Part shown: positions 17,024 to 26,694 of the stretch, one piece after another
Layout of the letters: the number at the start of each line of letters is the position of its first letter
Numbering within the stretch: the stretch's first letter is position 1
Position numbers and translations under genes: made by a program
NCBI RefSeq assembly: GCF_045689735.1
Contig: NZ_CP142685.1
Location: forward strand, 1,674,001 to 1,738,000
DNA from: Halothiobacillus sp045689735
Lineage (GTDB): Bacteria > Pseudomonadota > Gammaproteobacteria > Halothiobacillales > Halothiobacillaceae
Reading direction: 5' to 3'
DNA: 64,000 bases
Notes under the pieces: generated by a model
The model's database searches: none
Told to the model about the DNA's origin: nothing
The model's input: the letters and a program-made list of their open reading frames with translations, nothing else

Positions 17024-18481
17024 GTGGATCTGATTGGCTTATATCCCACCTGGTACGAACCAGGCATCGGCAGTGGTTGGGTCATCGGCCTGATTGCCAC
17101 CATCCATGTGCTGTTCTCGCACACGGCGGTCGGCGCCGCGCTGCTATTCACTTACTTGGCTTATATCGGCTATCGGGACGATCGCCCCGAACTGCTCGAT
17201 TTCATCAAGAAATACGGCCTGTTCCTGCTGGTGTTTTCGTACATCCTCGGCTCGATCACCGGCCCCGGCATCTGGTACTCCACCACCGTGGGCAGCCCGC
17301 GCGGCATTTCTGCGTTGATCCATAACTTTGTATGGAAATGGGCGACTGAATGGGTGTTCTTCGTGATCGAAGTCATCGGCGTGTACATGATGGTGTACCT
17401 CGCGGGCAAGGTCGATAAGGGCACCTATCTGCGCATTGCCATCACCTTTGGCCTAGCCTCGTTCGCCACCATGCTGGCGATTGTCGGGATTCTGTCGTTC
17501 ATGATGGAACCGGGTCGGCCCGAGTGGTTCACCCAGGGTGGTTACCTGCTCGGTTTCTATGGTGACAACACCTTCGCGCAGCTCAGTATCCGCATCGCGT
17601 TCATGTTCACCATCACGGCCGTGGTCGGCGGCATCGTCGTGGCTGGCCTGAAAGACCCGGTCTTCAAGACCTGGCTGGCACGCCGCCTGGCGGTACTGGG
17701 GATTGTCTCCGCCGTGGTTGGCATGGCGCTGTACCCTTGGTACCTGAGCACCCTGCCCGCGCAAGCGCAAATCGTGATGGAAAACCGCATTCCGGGGTAT
17801 TTCAACACCGCCATTTTGACGGTACTGATGGCCACCGTTGTGTATTTCCTGTTTACCCTGATCAAACCGCGCATGCTCACGGCGAGCATCGCGGGCACCG
17901 CCACCCTCGCGATTCTCATCCTCGGCCTGTTCCCGGGCGAAACGATTCGTGAATCGGCGCGTAAACCGTTTGTCGCGGGCGAATACATGTATTCGAATCA
18001 GGTGATTGCCAAAGATGTGCCGGGGATGACGGTTCAATCGGAACTGCCCACGCTGGACAAAGTCGGCTTCACGCATGCCAGCGTATTCTGGCCGGCCGGG
18101 CAAAGGGAAATCACCCCGCAAAATGCCGCCGAAGTGGGGCGCACGCTGGCGATCACCGCCTGCAGTAACTGCCATTCCCTCTCCCCGACCGGGATTCGCC
18201 CGATTGCCCGGCATTTTGGCGGCAACACGGATGTCGAAAAGATCAAAACCTATCTGCTCGGCGCGCTTGCCACCGGCAACACCAGTTACATGCCGCGCAT
18301 CCCGCTGCAGGACAAAGAAGCCGAAGCACTGGCGCTGTATCTCGCCAGCCTGGCGGATCCGAGCGTGGTTGCCCGCTTCGTCGATGAAAAAACCCGTGCC
18401 GCCCGGCAAACCGAAGGTGCCACAGCCCCGCTGACCACCTCGTTCGCTGCCCCGGCCTCACTGAACACTGCACAGGAGTAA
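17024..18481 (+). CDS. Cytochrome bd (CydA)-superfamily membrane protein with fused haem c domain
   Basis: A 485-residue protein: about eight or nine membrane helices (residues 18-300) and a C-terminal cytochrome c domain with C380-SNC-H384 and probable axial Met423 in SYMPRIP. In the first helix H28-x4-H33 matches the CydA segment holding the active-site haem ligand. E109 and E116 resemble the acidic pair of CydA helix 3, and R309-E310-x-x-R313 resembles its ExxRxP motif (E445/R448 in E. coli). The His and Met ligands of haem b558 and the quinol loop are not recognisable. A GTG start has GAGGAGG seven bases upstream. I infer an oxygen reductase-like subunit taking electrons from cytochrome c, not quinol. 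The superfamily call is from motifs alone. Confidence 0.7.
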   Translation: MDLIGLYPTWYEPGIGSGWVIGLIATIHVLFSHTAVGAALLFTYLAYIGYRDDRPELLDFIKKYGLFLLVFSYILGSITGPGIWYSTTVGSPRGISALIHNFVWKWATEWVFFVIEVIGVYMMVYLAGKVDKGTYLRIAITFGLASFATMLAIVGILSFMMEPGRPEWFTQGGYLLGFYGDNTFAQLSIRIAFMFTITAVVGGIVVAGLKDPVFKTWLARRLAVLGIVSAVVGMALYPWYLSTLPAQAQIVMENRIPGYFNTAILTVLMATVVYFLFTLIKPRMLTASIAGTATLAILILGLFPGETIRESARKPFVAGEYMYSNQVIAKDVPGMTVQSELPTLDKVGFTHASVFWPAGQREITPQNAAEVGRTLAITACSNCHSLSPTGIRPIARHFGGNTDVEKIKTYLLGALATGNTSYMPRIPLQDKEAEALALYLASLADPSVVARFVDEKTRAARQTEGATAPLTTSFAAPASLNTAQE

Positions 18482-18484
18482 GCC

Positions 18485-19714
18485 ATGGATACTGCCATGC
18501 TGTATGCGCTGCGCGACCCGCTGGGCGTGCCCGCACATCCGATCATTTTCTTGATTCTCGGCGTACTGACCTGGGCGCTGCATATCGCTGCGGTGCATGT
18601 CTTGCTCGGCGCCTCAGGGCTCACCCTGGTGGGTGCCCTCAATAAAAACGCCCACTGGCGCCGTCTGGCGGACGCCATGGTCGGCACGGCGAAAATTGCG
18701 GTCTCGGTCGCCATCGTACTGGGCGTCGCCCCGCTGCTGTTCGTGCAGGTCATCTACGATCCGTTCTGGTACACCTCGAATGTACTCTCCGCTTGGTGGG
18801 TGATTGCCTTTATCGCGGTGTTAATTCTCGGCAGTCTGGCGCTATTCGCGTTTTACGGTCTGAACAGCAAGATGGTACAAACGCCCAAAACCCGCTGCCC
18901 GGGCGCAATGATTGCAGCCATCGCCCTGTTTTTGCTGGTCGGATTCATCATGCACGCCTTGTCGGTGCAAATGCTCCACCCCGAAAAATGGATGCAGTGG
19001 TATGCGCCGAATGGCGTCGTGGACGCCTCCGGCCGTGCCTTGCATGAATACAACTTCTGGCGGTTTGGGTTTTTTATCAGCCTTTCCCTCCCGGTCATCG
19101 GACTGTGGTTGCTGGCATACCGCCGCTACCTGCAAGGCCGCAGCCAGGAAGATGTTGGTTATCTCGACTTCGTCCGTGGCCTTGCCCTGCGGCTGACCAG
19201 CATCGGCGGCGTGCTGGCACTGGGTTTGTTTGTCGGCTGGATGCTAACCCTGCCGAACAATGTGCAGTCCTTCGCCACCAGCCTCTGGCCGATGCTCACC
19301 GTGGCCGCGCTGCTCTTGGCCGTGGCCACCCCGATCCTGCTGGGCAAAAAACTCGATCAGGGCATTTATGGCTTCGTGCCCTTTGCCGTGGGTGCCGTGG
19401 CGCTGATCGTGCTCGGCCTGCTGCGGGAAATGCTGCGCTGGACCACGCTGTTTGGCGTACACGGCTACAACCCGTTTGACTACAAACTGCATATGGATTG
19501 GTACAGCACCTTGCTGTTCTTCCTCACCTTTGCCCTGATCGGTGGCAGCGTTATCGCCTACTTGCTCACCGTGAGCTGGAAAGCGGGACAAACCAAAGGC
19601 ATGTATGTCGCCTCGCCGCTAGTGAACCGCATGGGCACATTGGGCATTGCCACGCTGGCCATCTGGATCATCCAGTACTTTGCCATCGGCCTGTGGGTCG
19701 CCTACACCGGCTAA
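18485..19714 (+). CDS. Second CydA-superfamily-like membrane subunit
   Basis: A 409-residue protein with about ten hydrophobic helices and no CxxCH. It shares with the preceding protein an H33-x4-H38-x3-GA motif in its first helix and an R314-E315-x-x-R318 motif late in the chain. Both motifs lie exactly five residues later than in the partner, so the two chains are colinear and probably paralogues. Three bases separate it from the upstream stop, so they are co-translated and likely form a heterodimer. It does not resemble CydB. Function as a haem-binding partner is inference. Confidence 0.65.
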   Translation: MDTAMLYALRDPLGVPAHPIIFLILGVLTWALHIAAVHVLLGASGLTLVGALNKNAHWRRLADAMVGTAKIAVSVAIVLGVAPLLFVQVIYDPFWYTSNVLSAWWVIAFIAVLILGSLALFAFYGLNSKMVQTPKTRCPGAMIAAIALFLLVGFIMHALSVQMLHPEKWMQWYAPNGVVDASGRALHEYNFWRFGFFISLSLPVIGLWLLAYRRYLQGRSQEDVGYLDFVRGLALRLTSIGGVLALGLFVGWMLTLPNNVQSFATSLWPMLTVAALLLAVATPILLGKKLDQGIYGFVPFAVGAVALIVLGLLREMLRWTTLFGVHGYNPFDYKLHMDWYSTLLFFLTFALIGGSVIAYLLTVSWKAGQTKGMYVASPLVNRMGTLGIATLAIWIIQYFAIGLWVAYTG

Positions 19715-19762
19715 ACGATTCGGGCGCCAACACCCAGGCGCCCCCTATTCAAGGAGCACGAC

Positions 19763-20467
19763 ATGAATAAATCACTTCTGGCCCTCGCCCTCAGTCTTGG
19801 CGTGCTGAGCAGTGCCGCCGCCAGTGGCCACGACCCGAACGCCACGGTTCACTGGACGCCCGCCAGCTGGCACGACAGCATGAAGAACATGCCCAAGGGC
19901 GATGTCAACGCGGGCGAAAAGCTGCACACCAGCCTGTTTTGCGCTTCCTGCCACGGCATCAAAGGCGAATCGATGACCGATAACTGGCCATCGCTCGCGG
20001 GTCAACCGGCTGCCTACACCTACAAACAACTACTGGATTATCAATCCGGCCTGCGTCAGGAAGATGCGCGCGGGCATGTGATGTTCGTGGTCGCCCAAAT
20101 GCTCGACCGTCAGCAAATGGCCGATCTGGCCGCGTTTTATGCGGCTCAGCCCCAGCCCTGCCCGCAGGGATTACCGAAACCGGCACCGAGCCTCGTCACG
20201 GCGGGTGACCCCAAGCGTCTGATCACCCCCTGTGCCGCCTGCCACGGCGCCAATGGCCAAGGCGGCATCAATGAAACCACGGCACTACGCGGCATGCCCA
20301 AAGACTACTTCATCCGTACGATGCGGCTGTTTCGCGACGGCCAACGGCACAACGATGTTGCCCATGGGATGAGCCAGTTTGCCAAACCGCTGACCGACGC
20401 GGAAATCCAGCGACTGGCCGATTACTACGCGTGTACGCCCGCAAGTGCCACTGCAAAAGCCGAGTGA
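19763..20467 (+). CDS. Dihaem cytochrome c (c4-like)
   Basis: A 234-residue exported protein: signal peptide ending near AAAS-GH and two haem sites, C60-ASC-H64 and C157-AAC-H161, in two similar class I domains, the pattern of cytochrome c4. AAGGAG lies six bases before the ATG at 19763. It is the last gene of the fcc unit, so it probably shuttles electrons between FccAB and the membrane pair. It could also serve other oxidases. Confidence 0.85.
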   Translation: MNKSLLALALSLGVLSSAAASGHDPNATVHWTPASWHDSMKNMPKGDVNAGEKLHTSLFCASCHGIKGESMTDNWPSLAGQPAAYTYKQLLDYQSGLRQEDARGHVMFVVAQMLDRQQMADLAAFYAAQPQPCPQGLPKPAPSLVTAGDPKRLITPCAACHGANGQGGINETTALRGMPKDYFIRTMRLFRDGQRHNDVAHGMSQFAKPLTDAEIQRLADYYACTPASATAKAE

Positions 20468-20479
20468 CCTGATCAGATC

Positions 20480-20540
20480 AACTGCAGAATCTCTGCAGTT
20501 TTGCGCACAAACCTCGCCAAATGCGAGGTTTTTTATTTTT
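20480..20540 (+). terminator. Double hairpin terminator of the fcc operon
   Basis: The first hairpin (AACTGCAG/CTGCAGTT, 20480-20500) is followed by a stronger one (AACCTCGC/GCGAGGTT, 20510-20530) with a TTTTATTTTT tail. Confidence 0.88.
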
Positions 20541-20588
20541 CTTGAAGCATTAAGATTCATTCAACCTCGACCGCAGCGCAGAATGCAA

Positions 20589-20605
20589 TTGGCACAATGT
20601 CTGCT
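20589..20605 (+). promoter_or_regulatory. Candidate sigma-54 promoter of pgaABCD
   Basis: TTGGCACAATGTCTGCT carries the GG and GC doublets with the required 10 bases between them, close to the TGGCAC-N5-TTGC consensus (one mismatch in the -12 element). It lies 77 bases before the pgaA start in an AT-rich gap. A chance match is possible, and no activator site was identified. Confidence 0.4.
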
Positions 20606-20681
20606 TTATAGTCGGCGTTTTCTTCACCACGCCGTTATTTCATTAGAAATTTATTAATTCTTGTCAATTTTTAACCAGTCC

Positions 20682-23225
20682 ATGAAAAATTACTGTCAAA
20701 TTTTGACGCGGCGAGGGGTGAATCGCATAAAACCTTCCATTCGCCGCTTACCGCGGGCGCAGCTGGGTTTTCTGATTGGATGCCTTGGCCTGCTCAGCCT
20801 CGACACGGCATTCGCGTTGCCCGTTATCCCCCCCGATCTCCCGGCGCTGCAACAGCAACGCTGGCAGGCGGTTGATCTCGCGAAATCCGGCCAGATCAGC
20901 GCGGGCATCCAACGGTTGCAAGCGTTGGCCGCCGCCCATCCGACAGACCCCTGGATTACCGCCGATCTCATCGTGTTATTGCGTCGCGCCGGTCAGAACC
21001 AAGCCATCAGCCAGCTCACCGCGCACAAAAATCCCCTCGATATCCCCAACTACGCCTGGATGGATTGGGCGCAGGCACTGCGCGATGAAAAACAGTTTGA
21101 CCGCGCGGCCGCCGTTCTTGCCCCTAGTGCCACTAGCCTGCCAACGGAGGGCAAAATTCTCTATGCCATGATTCTGGCCGAAGGAGGGCAGTTTCCCGCC
21201 GCCATTGCAGCACTGCCTGATGCGCAGATGCCTGGGCTGACCCCCACCAACCTAGCCAATATGGCTTATGTGTACCGGCTCGCTGGGCGGCCAGAAACGG
21301 CCATCCGGCTGACTGATCAGGCGCTGCAGGCTGATCCCAACAATCGTTGGGCGATTCGCGAGCAAGTTTTTTCGTTATCCGCCCTGCATGCCGCGTTCAA
21401 GGCGGAGCAGCTGGCGCTGAAGCATCGGGACTGGTTCAGCCACCCGGAACGGCAGCAGCTCCAGGCGTCGGTGGTCACGGAAACCGTCCGCGCGGCGTAC
21501 GATGAACGCAAACGGCTGGATCGGGCGCACCGTTTTGCCGAACGCGATATTCCGCTGCAAAACGCGCTCAAGCAGCTGCAAGCCAATCGAATCGCCTTTG
21601 CCGATAATCCTCGGCTGCAACTGTCCACCCGCTACGACGAAATTTTCGTGCTGCGCGAGTTACGGTTATGGAAGCAGGCCATTGCCGAGTTTGAGGCGTT
21701 ACCGCAAGCCCCACGCACCGCATCCGAGCAAACCTTGCGCGACATCCCAGCCTATGTCCGCACCGCCGCAGCCGAAGCCTACGATGCCGAAAAACAGCCG
21801 CAAGAGGCAATTCGCCTGCTAGAAAGTGTGGTGCAGCAAAATCCCGGATCCGATGTCGCGGTTTATCTCAGCCTGTACTACGCCTACTTGGATGCGGAGG
21901 ACTACGCGAAAGGAGAGGCTTTGTTGCAAACGCTTCATCGCGTCACCCCAGAATGGGAACGCGGCACCGTCCGTTCACCCAACTGGGAACGCATGGATAT
22001 TGATCAGGCCTGGGTCATGGATCCGGCCTATCGCAATGACCCCGCCTTGGCCGAACAACGCGGTCGGGCGCTGATGAATGCCGCGCCCTTCAACACCGGC
22101 AGCATCAACACCTTGGCTACGCTGGAAAACTGGCGCGGCTGGCCCGAACAATCCCTGAAAACCACGCAACTCGCGCAAGCCTATTCCCCACAGTCGCAGG
22201 GCACCCGGCTGAATCTGGCGCAAAATTATCGGGATCTGGGCTGGAATGCCCGCTGGGGGACAGAAATCAACGAGCTGTATGCACTATTCCCCAAAGATCA
22301 GTCCATCAAAAAACAATGGCTGGCCTGGCAGGATCGCCGCGACCCTTCGATCAGTTCTGAATACACCACCGGGAAAAGCCGGGGCAACAGCACCGTCGCC
22401 AACCCCGTCACCGGCAACCGTGATCAGGAATGGCTCACCCGTCTGAACAGCCCCTGGATCGGCAATTGGCGCGGATTCATCCAGCATCACTGGATCTGGT
22501 CAAGTTATGACGAGGGGCCGATCAGCTTCAATCGCCTCGGGATTGGCGCCGAATGGCAACATGATCGTCGGCACTTCTGGACAATGCTTTCGAATGACCA
22601 GCTGACGGGACAGCATGTTGGCCTCAGTCTAGGCTGGTCACAATGGCTCGACGATCAGTGGCAATACCGCCTCACGGCCGATACCTATTCGATCCAGACG
22701 CCGTTGCGCGCCAAGCGGGCGGGCTATAGCGGTAAATCCGTCACCGCCAATGTCATCTGGCGGCAAAGTGAATCGCGCGAAGCCTATGTCGGGTTGTCCG
22801 CGCTGGACATTTCCGATGGCAACAAACGCATCGACTTCTCCGCCGGCGCCACCCAGCGCGTCTGGGCGAGCCCGCACCACATCACCAGCCTCGGGGTCGA
22901 TCTGTTTGCCGAACACAACACCCAGCCCGGCGGCGATTATTTCAATCCGGCCAATAGCCAGAGCATCAATCTCCGGCTGGAACATCAGTGGATCACCTGG
23001 CGACATTACGACCGCTCATTGACTCAGTACTTCAAGATTTCCCCCGGCTACGGCTGGCAAGATGGCTTTGGGGGGGCACCCACGGTCGATCTGTTCTACG
23101 AACACAAATGGCAGCTCAGCCGAACCTGGGATCTGCACTACGGCGTCGGCTGGGGGAGCAATGTCTATGACGGGGGGCGAGAAGGACGGCTCTACGGACT
23201 GATCGGATTTGGAGGCGTGTTTTGA
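20682..23225 (+). CDS. pgaA: Poly-beta-1,6-GlcNAc export porin PgaA
   Basis: An outer-membrane protein of about 847 residues: a signal segment (LGFLIGCLGLLSLDTAFA), an alpha-helical TPR superhelix over roughly residues 60-500, and a C-terminal beta-barrel of alternating aromatic strands ending in LYGLIGFGGVF. It exports partly deacetylated PNAG. The start is uncertain: ATG 20682 is given, TTG 20661 is possible, and neither has a clear ribosome binding site. The pgaB start overlaps its stop. Confidence 0.92.
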   Translation: MKNYCQILTRRGVNRIKPSIRRLPRAQLGFLIGCLGLLSLDTAFALPVIPPDLPALQQQRWQAVDLAKSGQISAGIQRLQALAAAHPTDPWITADLIVLLRRAGQNQAISQLTAHKNPLDIPNYAWMDWAQALRDEKQFDRAAAVLAPSATSLPTEGKILYAMILAEGGQFPAAIAALPDAQMPGLTPTNLANMAYVYRLAGRPETAIRLTDQALQADPNNRWAIREQVFSLSALHAAFKAEQLALKHRDWFSHPERQQLQASVVTETVRAAYDERKRLDRAHRFAERDIPLQNALKQLQANRIAFADNPRLQLSTRYDEIFVLRELRLWKQAIAEFEALPQAPRTASEQTLRDIPAYVRTAAAEAYDAEKQPQEAIRLLESVVQQNPGSDVAVYLSLYYAYLDAEDYAKGEALLQTLHRVTPEWERGTVRSPNWERMDIDQAWVMDPAYRNDPALAEQRGRALMNAAPFNTGSINTLATLENWRGWPEQSLKTTQLAQAYSPQSQGTRLNLAQNYRDLGWNARWGTEINELYALFPKDQSIKKQWLAWQDRRDPSISSEYTTGKSRGNSTVANPVTGNRDQEWLTRLNSPWIGNWRGFIQHHWIWSSYDEGPISFNRLGIGAEWQHDRRHFWTMLSNDQLTGQHVGLSLGWSQWLDDQWQYRLTADTYSIQTPLRAKRAGYSGKSVTANVIWRQSESREAYVGLSALDISDGNKRIDFSAGATQRVWASPHHITSLGVDLFAEHNTQPGGDYFNPANSQSINLRLEHQWITWRHYDRSLTQYFKISPGYGWQDGFGGAPTVDLFYEHKWQLSRTWDLHYGVGWGSNVYDGGREGRLYGLIGFGGVF

Positions 23226-25357
23226 TGGATCGTCGGTCTTTTTTGCGTTCAATGCTGGGTTCGCTCTGCGTGAGTGTTGTGGCGCCTGGCGAAGCCGGTG
23301 CGGCCGCCGTCCTCGACAGACAGCCGCTGATTACGCTGCAAATTCCGCGCGGGCAGTTTGCCGTGCTGTGCATGCATGATGTCCGCACCCCTGCTGAACT
23401 GGGTGCTCATCCCGATCCTTACGCCATCAGTACCGATCATCTGGCGCAACTGTTTGACTGGATCAAGGCCAACGACTGGCATCCGGTTTCCCTGCAACAG
23501 ATCCTCGATGCTCACACCGGAACCCGCCCCTTGCCGGATAACGCGGTGCTGCTCTCTTGGGATGACGGGCTGGCCAGTGCCTATACCCATGTCTATCCCC
23601 TGCTCCTCGCCTATCGCTACCCTGCGCTGTTCGCCATCGAGACCGGCTGGATCACGGCCGTCACCGAAGGCAAAAAAATCAATTACGAGGCCGAAGTAGC
23701 CGGCGCCGCGAATCTGACCGAAGGCGAGAAAATCGATCAGGCACAGGCCGCAGCGGCCAGCAACATCAAAGAGCCGTTCAAGGTCAATTACGAAGGCAAG
23801 CAGGAATTTAGTGCCAAAAACTTTGTCACCTGGGCGCAACTGCGCGAAATGTACGCGTCCGGGCTGGTCGAATATGCCTCGCACACCCACGACCAGCACC
23901 ACGGGATTCTGGCCAACCCGCAGGGCAATGTGGAACCAGCCTGCATTACCCGTCAGTACCTCAAACCGTTAAAACGCTACGAAACCGATGCGGAATATCA
24001 CCGGCGGCTGTTCGACGATCTCACCTACAGCCGCGCGCTCATCGCGAAACACACCGGCTGCACCCCCCGCAGCATTGTCTGGCCGTATGGCGCGGCCAAT
24101 CAGGAAGCGATCGAGATCGCCGCCAGCGTGGGACTCGGAATTTCGTTTGGCCTCGGAGATGCCACGCTCAACAACACGATGGAATCTACAAAACGCTACG
24201 GCCGTCTACTGCTGAGTGATGATCCGCAGCCGGTCGATGTCGAAGCGCAGGTGTCCGCGTCTATCACGCCTCGTCCGGAACCGGAACGCGCGGTACAAGT
24301 CGATCTCGACTACATCTTCGACCCCGACCCCAAACAAACCGATATCAATCTCGGGCATCTGCTGGATCGAATCCTGGCGCTGAAAATCCGCACGGTCTAT
24401 CTGCAAGCCTTTGCCGATCCCCAGGGCACCGGTACGCCGAGCGCCGTCTATTTCCCGAATACCGTGCTGCCGATGCGCGCCGATTTGTTCAACCGGGTCG
24501 CCTGGCAACTGCAAACCCGCGCCGGTGTGCAGGTGCTTGCCTGGATGCCGATGCTGGCCTTTCATCTGCCCGACGCCAAACAGCAGGCCGCCCTGAGCGT
24601 CAAGATCAAAGATGCCCAAGGCGAGCGGGTTCCGGCACAGCGCGACTATGCCCGCCTAAGCCCGTTCCTGCCGGAATCCCTCGCCCTCATCGGCCAGTTG
24701 TACGCCGACTTGGGGAAAAACAACACGGGCATTTTTGGCGTTTTGTTTCACGACGATGCGTATCTCGCCGAAGACGAAGATGCCAGCGTGACCATGCCCG
24801 AGGCGCGTTGGCCCGGCACCGATCGGCCACTCAGCGGCCAGCCGCTCAGCCCACGGGAAAAAACTCAGGCGCTAATTGATTTCGGCAAAGCCCTCACCCA
24901 ACGCCTGCGTTATTACAGCAATGTCAGCAATCCGTTTTACACGGCACGCAATCTGTACGCTCGCGTCGTACTCGACCCCGCTGCCGAAGCCCGTTTTGCC
25001 CAGGCGCTCGACCCGTTCATTGCGGCCTATGATCGCGTGGCGTTGATGGCCATGCCGTATCTCGATGGCACCAGCGAAGCGCCGGAAACCTGGCTGAGAC
25101 AACTGATTGCCGCGGTTGCCCAGCATCCGGATGGGCTGAAAAAAGTCGTGTTTGAACTGCAAACCAAAAACTGGGCGACCAATCAATGGATCGATGGCCA
25201 CACCCTCAAAGCCTGGATGCAGCTATTGATCCGGCATGGCGGAGTCAATCTAGCCTACTACCCGGATGATTTTCTGGGCAACCATCCGCCACTGAGGACG
25301 ACCTACGAGGGCATGAGCCTCAATGATTTCCCCGCTTTTGCACCCAAAACCCCATGA
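23225..25357 (+). CDS. pgaB: PNAG N-deacetylase PgaB
   Basis: A protein of about 710 residues that removes some acetyl groups from PNAG in the periplasm before export. The N-terminal CE4 deacetylase domain has the metal/catalytic pair D113-D114 in LSWDDGL and a later SHTHDQHHG motif for zinc and catalysis. The C-terminal half is the glycoside hydrolase-like domain of the family. The N-terminus (MDRRSFLRSMLGSL) looks like an export signal, possibly Tat. The ATG at 23225 shares one base with the pgaA stop. Confidence 0.93.
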   Translation: MDRRSFLRSMLGSLCVSVVAPGEAGAAAVLDRQPLITLQIPRGQFAVLCMHDVRTPAELGAHPDPYAISTDHLAQLFDWIKANDWHPVSLQQILDAHTGTRPLPDNAVLLSWDDGLASAYTHVYPLLLAYRYPALFAIETGWITAVTEGKKINYEAEVAGAANLTEGEKIDQAQAAAASNIKEPFKVNYEGKQEFSAKNFVTWAQLREMYASGLVEYASHTHDQHHGILANPQGNVEPACITRQYLKPLKRYETDAEYHRRLFDDLTYSRALIAKHTGCTPRSIVWPYGAANQEAIEIAASVGLGISFGLGDATLNNTMESTKRYGRLLLSDDPQPVDVEAQVSASITPRPEPERAVQVDLDYIFDPDPKQTDINLGHLLDRILALKIRTVYLQAFADPQGTGTPSAVYFPNTVLPMRADLFNRVAWQLQTRAGVQVLAWMPMLAFHLPDAKQQAALSVKIKDAQGERVPAQRDYARLSPFLPESLALIGQLYADLGKNNTGIFGVLFHDDAYLAEDEDASVTMPEARWPGTDRPLSGQPLSPREKTQALIDFGKALTQRLRYYSNVSNPFYTARNLYARVVLDPAAEARFAQALDPFIAAYDRVALMAMPYLDGTSEAPETWLRQLIAAVAQHPDGLKKVVFELQTKNWATNQWIDGHTLKAWMQLLIRHGGVNLAYYPDDFLGNHPPLRTTYEGMSLNDFPAFAPKTP

Positions 25358-26694
25358 TTGAATCTCTCATCCTCACGGTACAGACCGTCATAATCGCCAG
25401 CACCGGCAGCTTGCGGGACGCGCTGTTCGCTTACGCCTTCTTCTACCCATTGGTCATGGCGTGGATGTGGATCATCGGCGGGCTGTGGTATTACCACCGC
25501 TGGGAGAACAAACATGATCTCGGCCCCGAATTCCCTCCGCCGGTGCGCGAATACCCCGCCGCGAGCATCCTGATCCCCTGTTTCAACGAGGAAGATAACC
25601 TCCACCAGACGATTCATTACGCGCTGGCAACCGAATACCCGGACTTTGAAGTCATTGCCATCAATGATGGTTCGTCCGATCGCACCGGGGCGCTCCTCGA
25701 TGCCCTAGCCGCCCAGCATCCCCGCTTGCGGGTGATCCACCTGGCCACCAATCAGGGCAAGGCGATGGCGCTGCGCGCGGGCGCGATTGCCGCCCGACAT
25801 GAATTTCTCGTGTGCATTGATGGCGATGCCTTACTGCATCCCAAGGCCGTCGCCTGGATCATGTCGCATTTCGCAACCGGGCAACGGGTAGGCGCCGTCA
25901 CGGGCAATCCGCGCATCATCAACCGCTCCACCCTGCTCGGCAAACTGCAGGTGGGCGAATTTTCCTCGATCATCGGGCTGATGAAACGCGCCCAGCGAGT
26001 CTATGGCCGGCTGTTTACTGTTTCCGGCGTCATCGCCGGGTATCGCCGAACCGCGCTGCACCGGATCGGTTACTGGTCTGAACACATGATCACCGAAGAC
26101 ATCGATATTTCCTGGCGCTTGCAGATGGATCATTGGGATATTCGTTACGAGCCCGATGCGCTGTGCTACATCTACATGCCAGAAACCTTCAAGGGGCTGT
26201 GGCGCCAACGCCTGCGCTGGGCGCAAGGTGGGGTGGAAGTGCTTCTGAAACATGGTCGGAATTTGCTGATCTGGCGGCGGCGGCGGTTTTGGGCGGTTGC
26301 CCTGGAGTATCTCGCCTCCGTGACCTGGGCGTATGTCATGTTGCTGATCATCGTGCTGTATTTCATCGGCCTCGTCATGCCCCTGCCGCCAGCCTGGCAG
26401 GTTAATACCTTACTACCCCAGTGGAACGGCGTGATTCTTGGGCTCACCGCCTTGGCGCAATTCGGGGTCAGCATGTATATCGACCGGCGATACGAACCCA
26501 AGAAACGCTTTCTGCGCAATTACTTCTGGATCATCTGGTACCCACTGGCGTTTTGGTTGCTAATCTGGCTCACCACGATCGTCGCCGTCCCCAAAACTCT
26601 GTTGAAAAGGCACCAGCGGAGGGCGCGCTGGACCAGCCCCGACCGGGGAGTTCGCGCACCGCTGGATGATGCCAACGAGGCCGGTAAGCTATGA
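25354..26694 (+). CDS. pgaC: PNAG synthase glycosyltransferase PgaC
   Basis: A 446-residue family 2 processive glycosyltransferase of the inner membrane. It has an N-terminal helix pair, the GT2 core with AINDGSSDRT, CIDGDALL, TEDIDISWR and the processivity motif QRLRW, then three C-terminal helices. It polymerises UDP-GlcNAc. It overlaps pgaB by four bases and pgaD by four bases. The activity of PgaC/PgaD depends on cyclic di-GMP in E. coli. Confidence 0.95.
   Translation: MIESLILTVQTVIIASTGSLRDALFAYAFFYPLVMAWMWIIGGLWYYHRWENKHDLGPEFPPPVREYPAASILIPCFNEEDNLHQTIHYALATEYPDFEVIAINDGSSDRTGALLDALAAQHPRLRVIHLATNQGKAMALRAGAIAARHEFLVCIDGDALLHPKAVAWIMSHFATGQRVGAVTGNPRIINRSTLLGKLQVGEFSSIIGLMKRAQRVYGRLFTVSGVIAGYRRTALHRIGYWSEHMITEDIDISWRLQMDHWDIRYEPDALCYIYMPETFKGLWRQRLRWAQGGVEVLLKHGRNLLIWRRRRFWAVALEYLASVTWAYVMLLIIVLYFIGLVMPLPPAWQVNTLLPQWNGVILGLTALAQFGVSMYIDRRYEPKKRFLRNYFWIIWYPLAFWLLIWLTTIVAVPKTLLKRHQRRARWTSPDRGVRAPLDDANEAGKL

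Noticed and set aside
17024..19714. Standard CydAB quinol oxidase
   Set aside because: No CydB-like sequence, no recognisable quinol loop and no b558 ligands; a fused haem c domain points to another electron donor.
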